Source: Actinomycetes bacterium (lineage in GTDB: Bacteria > Actinomycetota > Acidimicrobiia > Acidimicrobiales > SZUA-35). From it: a stretch of 10,909 nt of DNA. A program made the position numbers and the translations under genes. Position 1 is the stretch's first letter. Every line of letters starts with the position of its first letter. Below the pieces are notes generated by a model. That model did not search any database and was not told the DNA's origin. It worked only from the letters and a program-made list of their open reading frames with translations. The DNA lies in NCBI GenBank assembly GCA_024227975.1, contig JAAETV010000548.1:1-10909 (forward strand), written 5' to 3'. Shown one piece after another: positions 7,453 through 10,909 of this stretch.

Positions 7453-9972
7453 ATGGCTGTTGACCCCAACAAGTGGACGATCAAGACCCAGGAGGCAGTG
7501 GCCGCCGCCATCGAGCGAGCTGGCAGCGAATCTCACGCTGAGGTCACCCCCGACCATCTCCTGAGTGCCCTGCTCAGCCAGTCAGAGGGAGTCGTGCTCC
7601 CTCTGCTGACCAAGATCGAGCGGCCGATTGCTCCCCTCCGGGCGGATACGGAAGAGGCCCTGGCTGCCATGGGCAAGGCCTACGGCACCGAGCCCCGCCT
7701 CTCCCGCCAGGCGAACCGGGTTCTGGCCGATGCCGACTCGGTCCGAGTTGAATTGGGCGACGAGTACCTGTCTACCGAGCATCTCCTCCTCGGGCTGGCC
7801 AACCCCGACGCCGGCGGCCCTACTGCGGCCAGGCTCAACCTGAGCCGCGAGGAGCTACTGAAGGTTCTCCAGGAGGTCAGAGGCTCCCATCGGGTCACCT
7901 CCCAGAGCCCCGAGGACCAGTACCAAGCCCTGGAGCAGTACGGCCGTGACCTCACTGAAGATGCCCGCGCTGGTCGGCTCGACCCTGTCATCGGGCGTGA
8001 CGAAGAGATCCGCCGGGTGATCCAGGTTCTGAGCCGCCGGACCAAGAACAACCCCGTCCTCATCGGCGAGCCCGGGGTCGGCAAGACAGCCATTGTCGAG
8101 GGGCTGGCCCAGCGCATCGTCGAAGGTGATGTGCCCGAGAGCCTGCGCAATCGCCGCCTCATCGCCCTCGATATCTCGGCCATGCTGGCCGGGGCCAAGT
8201 TCAGGGGTGAGTTCGAAGAGCGACTCAAGGCCGTGATCAAGGAGATCACCGACGCCGAGGGTGAGGTCATCACCTTCATCGACGAGATGCACACGGTGGT
8301 CGGCACTGGAGCTGGTGGCGACTCGGCCATGGACGCTTCCAACATGTTGAAGCCGATGCTGGCCCGAGGCGAACTGCGCATGGTCGGGGCCACCACTCTC
8401 GACGAGTATCGAAAGTACATCGAGAAGGACGCCGCGCTGGAGCGTCGCTTCCAGCAGGTGCTGGTTGGGGAGCCCAGCGTTGAGGATGCCGTTGCCATCC
8501 TGCGGGGCCTCAAGGAGCGCTACGAGATCCACCATGGGGTCCGTATCCAGGATTCGGCCCTGGTGGCAGCGGCCATGCTGTCCGACCGCTACCTGACCGG
8601 ACGGTTCCTGCCCGACAAAGCCATCGACCTGATGGACGAGGCGGCCTCCAAACTCCGTATCGAGATCGACTCCCTACCCACCGAGATCGATGTTGTCGAG
8701 CGGCGCGTCCGCCAACTGGAGATGGAACTGGTTGCCCTCGGCTCCGAGACCGATGCCTCGTCGAAGGAGAGGGTGAAGGAGCTGGAGGCAGAGCTGGCTG
8801 ATCTGAACGAGCAGTCGGCGGCCATGAAGGCTCACTGGCAGAACGAGAAGGATGCCATCGGTCGGATCCAGGTCCTCAAGGAAGAGCATGAGACCCTCCG
8901 CCAGCAGGTCGAGCGGGAATCAGATCTGGAGAGGGCGGCCCAGATCCGCTACGGCGAGCTGCCAGAGCTAGAGAAGCAGATGGAGGCCGCAAGCGCCGAT
9001 CTGGCCACCCTCCAGGCCAGCAAGACCATGCTGAAGGAAGAGGTCGACGAGGAAGACATCGCCGAAGTGGTGAGCCGCTGGACCGGTGTTCCAGTCAACC
9101 GGTTGATGGAAGGTGAAGCATCCAAGCTCCTCCGGCTGGAAGATGAGCTGCACCAGCGCGTCATCGGCCAAGACGAAGCGGTCTCCGCCGTTTCGAGTGC
9201 CATCCGCCGTAGCCGGGCTGGTCTGTCCGATCCCCATCGTCCGATCGGCACGTTCTTGTTCCTGGGCCCCACTGGGGTTGGCAAGACCGAGTTGGCCCGC
9301 ACCCTGGCCGATTTCATGTTCGACGACGAGCGGGCCATGATCCGCCTCGACATGTCTGAGTACATGGAGAAGCACACGGTGTCCCGTCTCATCGGGGCAC
9401 CCCCTGGCTATGTCGGGTATGACCAAGGTGGCCAGCTGACCGAAGCGGTCCGGCGCCGCCCCTACGCCGTGGTCTTGCTCGATGAGGTGGAGAAGGCCCA
9501 TCCCGATGTGTTCAACGTGCTGCTCCAGCTGATGGACGACGGGCGTCTGACCGACGGGCAGGGCCGCACCGTCGACTTCACCAACGTGGTGCTGATCATG
9601 ACCTCGAACCTGCCCGGGGAGCCCAAGGACTTCTTCCGGCCCGAGTTCATCAACCGGGTCGACGACATCGTCCGCTTCTCCGAACTGACGCCCGAGGACC
9701 TGGTGAGCATCGTCGACATCCAGCTGGCGTTGCTGGCGAACCGGTTGGCCGACCGTCGTATCACCCTCGAAGTGAGTGACGGGGCCAAGTCACTACTGGC
9801 CAAGATCGGTTATGACCCGGCCTTCGGTGCCCGCCCCCTCAAGCGAGTGATCCAGTCGGAGGTGGCCGACGAGCTGGCGGTCCAGATCCTCGATGGCCAC
9901 ATCGAGGACGGAGCCAAGGTCAAGGTCGATGTCACCAGTGCCGACGGCGACTTCACCTTCGAGACCTGCTAG
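7453..9972 (+). CDS. clpB: Disaggregase ClpB (Hsp100)
   Basis: ClpB is a hexameric AAA+ unfoldase that pulls proteins out of aggregates together with DnaK/DnaJ/GrpE. The 839-aa protein has a Clp N-domain (about 1-145), AAA+ domain 1 (Walker A GEPGVGKT 205-212, Walker B ITFIDE 273-278, arginine fingers near 331-332), a coiled-coil middle domain (about 405-530) that marks ClpB rather than ClpC or ClpA, and AAA+ domain 2 (Walker A GPTGVGKT 605-612, Walker B VVLLDE 673-678, pore loop GYVGYD 652-657, sensor-2 GARPLKR 792-798). Pore loop 1 is KFRGEFE, with Phe250 where Tyr is usual. After MTSN (716-719) the segment to FRPEFINR is only about nine residues, shorter than in most ClpB proteins. No ribosome site precedes the ATG. 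Likely HspR-controlled. Confidence 0.98.
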   Translation: MAVDPNKWTIKTQEAVAAAIERAGSESHAEVTPDHLLSALLSQSEGVVLPLLTKIERPIAPLRADTEEALAAMGKAYGTEPRLSRQANRVLADADSVRVELGDEYLSTEHLLLGLANPDAGGPTAARLNLSREELLKVLQEVRGSHRVTSQSPEDQYQALEQYGRDLTEDARAGRLDPVIGRDEEIRRVIQVLSRRTKNNPVLIGEPGVGKTAIVEGLAQRIVEGDVPESLRNRRLIALDISAMLAGAKFRGEFEERLKAVIKEITDAEGEVITFIDEMHTVVGTGAGGDSAMDASNMLKPMLARGELRMVGATTLDEYRKYIEKDAALERRFQQVLVGEPSVEDAVAILRGLKERYEIHHGVRIQDSALVAAAMLSDRYLTGRFLPDKAIDLMDEAASKLRIEIDSLPTEIDVVERRVRQLEMELVALGSETDASSKERVKELEAELADLNEQSAAMKAHWQNEKDAIGRIQVLKEEHETLRQQVERESDLERAAQIRYGELPELEKQMEAASADLATLQASKTMLKEEVDEEDIAEVVSRWTGVPVNRLMEGEASKLLRLEDELHQRVIGQDEAVSAVSSAIRRSRAGLSDPHRPIGTFLFLGPTGVGKTELARTLADFMFDDERAMIRLDMSEYMEKHTVSRLIGAPPGYVGYDQGGQLTEAVRRRPYAVVLLDEVEKAHPDVFNVLLQLMDDGRLTDGQGRTVDFTNVVLIMTSNLPGEPKDFFRPEFINRVDDIVRFSELTPEDLVSIVDIQLALLANRLADRRITLEVSDGAKSLLAKIGYDPAFGARPLKRVIQSEVADELAVQILDGHIEDGAKVKVDVTSADGDFTFETC

Positions 9973-10244
9973 CCCGGCAATGAAGTGAAGCACTCGTCGA
10001 GCACCGTGTCCCAGTAGGGGCCGGAGTCACTTGGGCAGTCGCCAGGGGCGTCGGCCAGCTCGATCTTGACCGCGATCTGGGCGTCGAGAGCGAACCCGCA
10101 GTAGTGAATGTGCTCGACACCGGCGAGAGCTTCCCCGCTGCGGCTCTCGAGCGTCAGGGGCCGAGCGGGCCAAGGGGCTGGGGCTAGGTGTAGTCGAAGT
10201 ACCGGACGAACCAGGTGAATGGCGGGTTTGTACTGTTGCGCCAA
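9969..10244 (-). CDS. Possible small or broken ORF, C-terminal protein fragment
   Basis: I do not recognise this frame. Its last 55 or so codons (about 9972-10136) look coding: most end in G or C, and the residues look natural ([20 protein letters not shown], then [20 protein letters not shown]). No gene occupies the opposite strand there. The upstream part lacks ATG, GTG or TTG until ATG 10244, which would overlap the 190-aa gene by 61 nt and whose first residues look like its out-of-frame shadow. I therefore infer a C-terminal remnant of a larger, perhaps exported, protein (three cysteines), although a real 91-aa ORF is possible. Its TAG shares the palindrome CTAG (9969-9972) with the clpB stop, so the two genes end tail to tail. 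Confidence 0.35.
   Translation of the reverse strand: MAQQYKPAIHLVRPVLRLHLAPAPWPARPLTLESRSGEALAGVEHIHYCGFALDAQIAVKIELADAPGDCPSDSGPYWDTVLDECFTSLPG
10124..10149. repeat. Inverted repeat in the convergent region
   Basis: CGAGAGC (10124-10130) and GCTCTCG (10143-10149) form perfect 7-bp arms around a 12-nt loop. It lies between the converging genes, but there is no T-tract on either side and the loop is large. A role as a two-way terminator is weakly supported, and it may be chance within the remnant ORF. I saw no better terminator in 9973-10183. Confidence 0.25.
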
Positions 10245-10756
10245 TGGTCGTTGTGCCCATCGTAGGGCTCTCGCAGTGGGTCGTTGGGCACGATGGTGTA
10301 GCCGTGTTCTGTCAACGCGGCCTCGAGGTGGATGCGGTCGTCGGGATGGAGCTGTGCTTCGATGTCGGCATCGCGGTTTGGTGCCCGGACCGTATCGATG
10401 CCGTAGATGGCGAGCGGTCCGTGGTTGCTGATCCGCACCCAGAGCCGCTCCCCGGTGGCAGTCGCCTCGGCGGGGATGCCGATGTCAGCGCCGAACGTGG
10501 CGTCCTGGACGCCGAGGCCGGTGAGGAGGTAGATGCCGCACTTGAAGTCGCTTTCAAGCACCTGACCTAGATCGTTGGCTCGGCGGTTGGCCAAGTCGTA
10601 GTCGTACCCAGCAGGGAACCAAAGGTGATCTGGATCGTCAAGCGACCGCAGTATCTGCCCGACGTCAGTCGGCTCCCTGTTCATAGGATCGAGCCTATGC
10701 GGCTTCGTTGATACTACGGGATCCACCGATACGCCGTTCGAAGATTGCTGTCTCAT
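10184..10756 (-). CDS. Hypothetical protein, 190 aa, no recognised family
   Basis: I cannot assign a family. The protein looks soluble and acidic, with no signal peptide or membrane segment and no motif I can name. Residues 26-80 hold a helical, Asp-rich stretch (LRSLDDPDHLWFPAGYDYDL). Residues 103-123 look like beta strands (GERLWVRISNHGPLAIYGID). The C-terminus is Trp- and aromatic-rich ([14 protein letters not shown]). ATG 10756 overlaps the stop of the upstream membrane gene as ATGA, which supports this start and translational coupling. Met25 (ATG 10684-10682) is an alternative that would give 166 aa. The pair may act together, but nothing visible shows how. Confidence 0.75.
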   Translation of the reverse strand: MRQQSSNGVSVDPVVSTKPHRLDPMNREPTDVGQILRSLDDPDHLWFPAGYDYDLANRRANDLGQVLESDFKCGIYLLTGLGVQDATFGADIGIPAEATATGERLWVRISNHGPLAIYGIDTVRAPNRDADIEAQLHPDDRIHLEAALTEHGYTIVPNDPLREPYDGHNDHWRNSTNPPFTWFVRYFDYT

Positions 10757-10909
10757 CCTGTGCCGAGGGTGACGATACGGATGTGGTCCTCCCCGTTGGC
10801 GCCGATCAGTAGAAACGATGTTCTTCTCGAGAGCACAACCTTGCGTGCGGCGACGCGGTCCGATGCGATCAGAACAAAGAGGAGGACACAGGCCGCACCG
10901 ATCGCGGCC
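10753..10909 (-). CDS. C-terminal end of an unidentified membrane protein
   Basis: Translation of the minus strand from the window edge gives 51 codons ending in TGA (10755-10753). The visible part begins with a membrane-spanning stretch (AAIGAACVLLFVLIA), then a basic segment (SDRVAARKVVLSRR), then a short tail (SFLLIGANGEDHIRIVTLGTG). Most codons end in G or C, as expected for coding DNA here. Basic residues after the helix suggest that side is cytoplasmic. The stop overlaps the start of the 190-aa gene (ATGA). The N-terminus lies outside the window, so its identity cannot be judged. Confidence 0.65.
   Translation of the reverse strand, partial: AAIGAACVLLFVLIASDRVAARKVVLSRRTSFLLIGANGEDHIRIVTLGTG

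Noticed and set aside
7680..8513. Long minus-strand open frame opposite clpB
   Set aside because: It is a shadow of a GC-rich gene: the residues are Arg/Ser-rich and the plus-strand ClpB protein is unmistakable.
9988..10004. GCACTC...GAGC resembling a CIRCE element (HrcA site)
   Set aside because: It matches only part of TTAGCACTC-N9-GAGTGCTAA, the spacing is wrong, and it lies after clpB rather than before a gene.

Overview
The window comes from a GC-rich, Gram-positive-type bacterium, most likely an actinomycete. DnaK lacks the N-terminal insert typical of proteobacterial DnaK. The dnaK operon ends in hspR, the actinobacterial heat-shock repressor, and no CIRCE element is visible. Several genes start with GTG. 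Acidimicrobiia is a possible class, but that is an inference from overall protein flavour, not a demonstrated placement.

Layout. Positions 1-2835, minus strand: two ABC exporter half-transporters whose stop and start overlap by one base. The downstream one runs off the left edge before its ATPase domain. Positions 2836-3116: a divergent regulatory region with a 24-bp tandem repeat, two candidate promoters and a candidate HspR operator. Positions 3117-7345, plus strand: dnaK, grpE, dnaJ and hspR, with gaps of 43-59 nt. Positions 7346-7452: a short regulatory gap with a second, related operator and a strong promoter whose -10 box ends 6 nt before the clpB ATG, which suggests a leaderless mRNA. 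Positions 7453-9972: clpB. Positions 9969-10909, minus strand and convergent with clpB: the C-terminal end of a membrane protein, an unrecognised 190-aa protein coupled to it by an ATGA overlap, and a short ORF that looks like the C-terminus of a protein with no visible N-terminus.

How the genes work together. DnaK, DnaJ and GrpE form the Hsp70 folding cycle, ClpB is the disaggregase that works with it, and HspR is the MerR-family repressor of such genes, with DnaK as co-repressor in studied actinobacteria. The best signal in the window is a 32-bp element found once before dnaK (2997-3028) and once before clpB (7398-7429). The copies align without gaps at 21 of 32 positions, with identity concentrated at both ends. 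The geometry resembles the known HAIR operator (CTTGAGT-N7-ACTCAAG), but the sequence differs enough that a strict HAIR search would probably miss it. I saw no mobile element, CRISPR array, RNA gene or clearly new enzymatic system.
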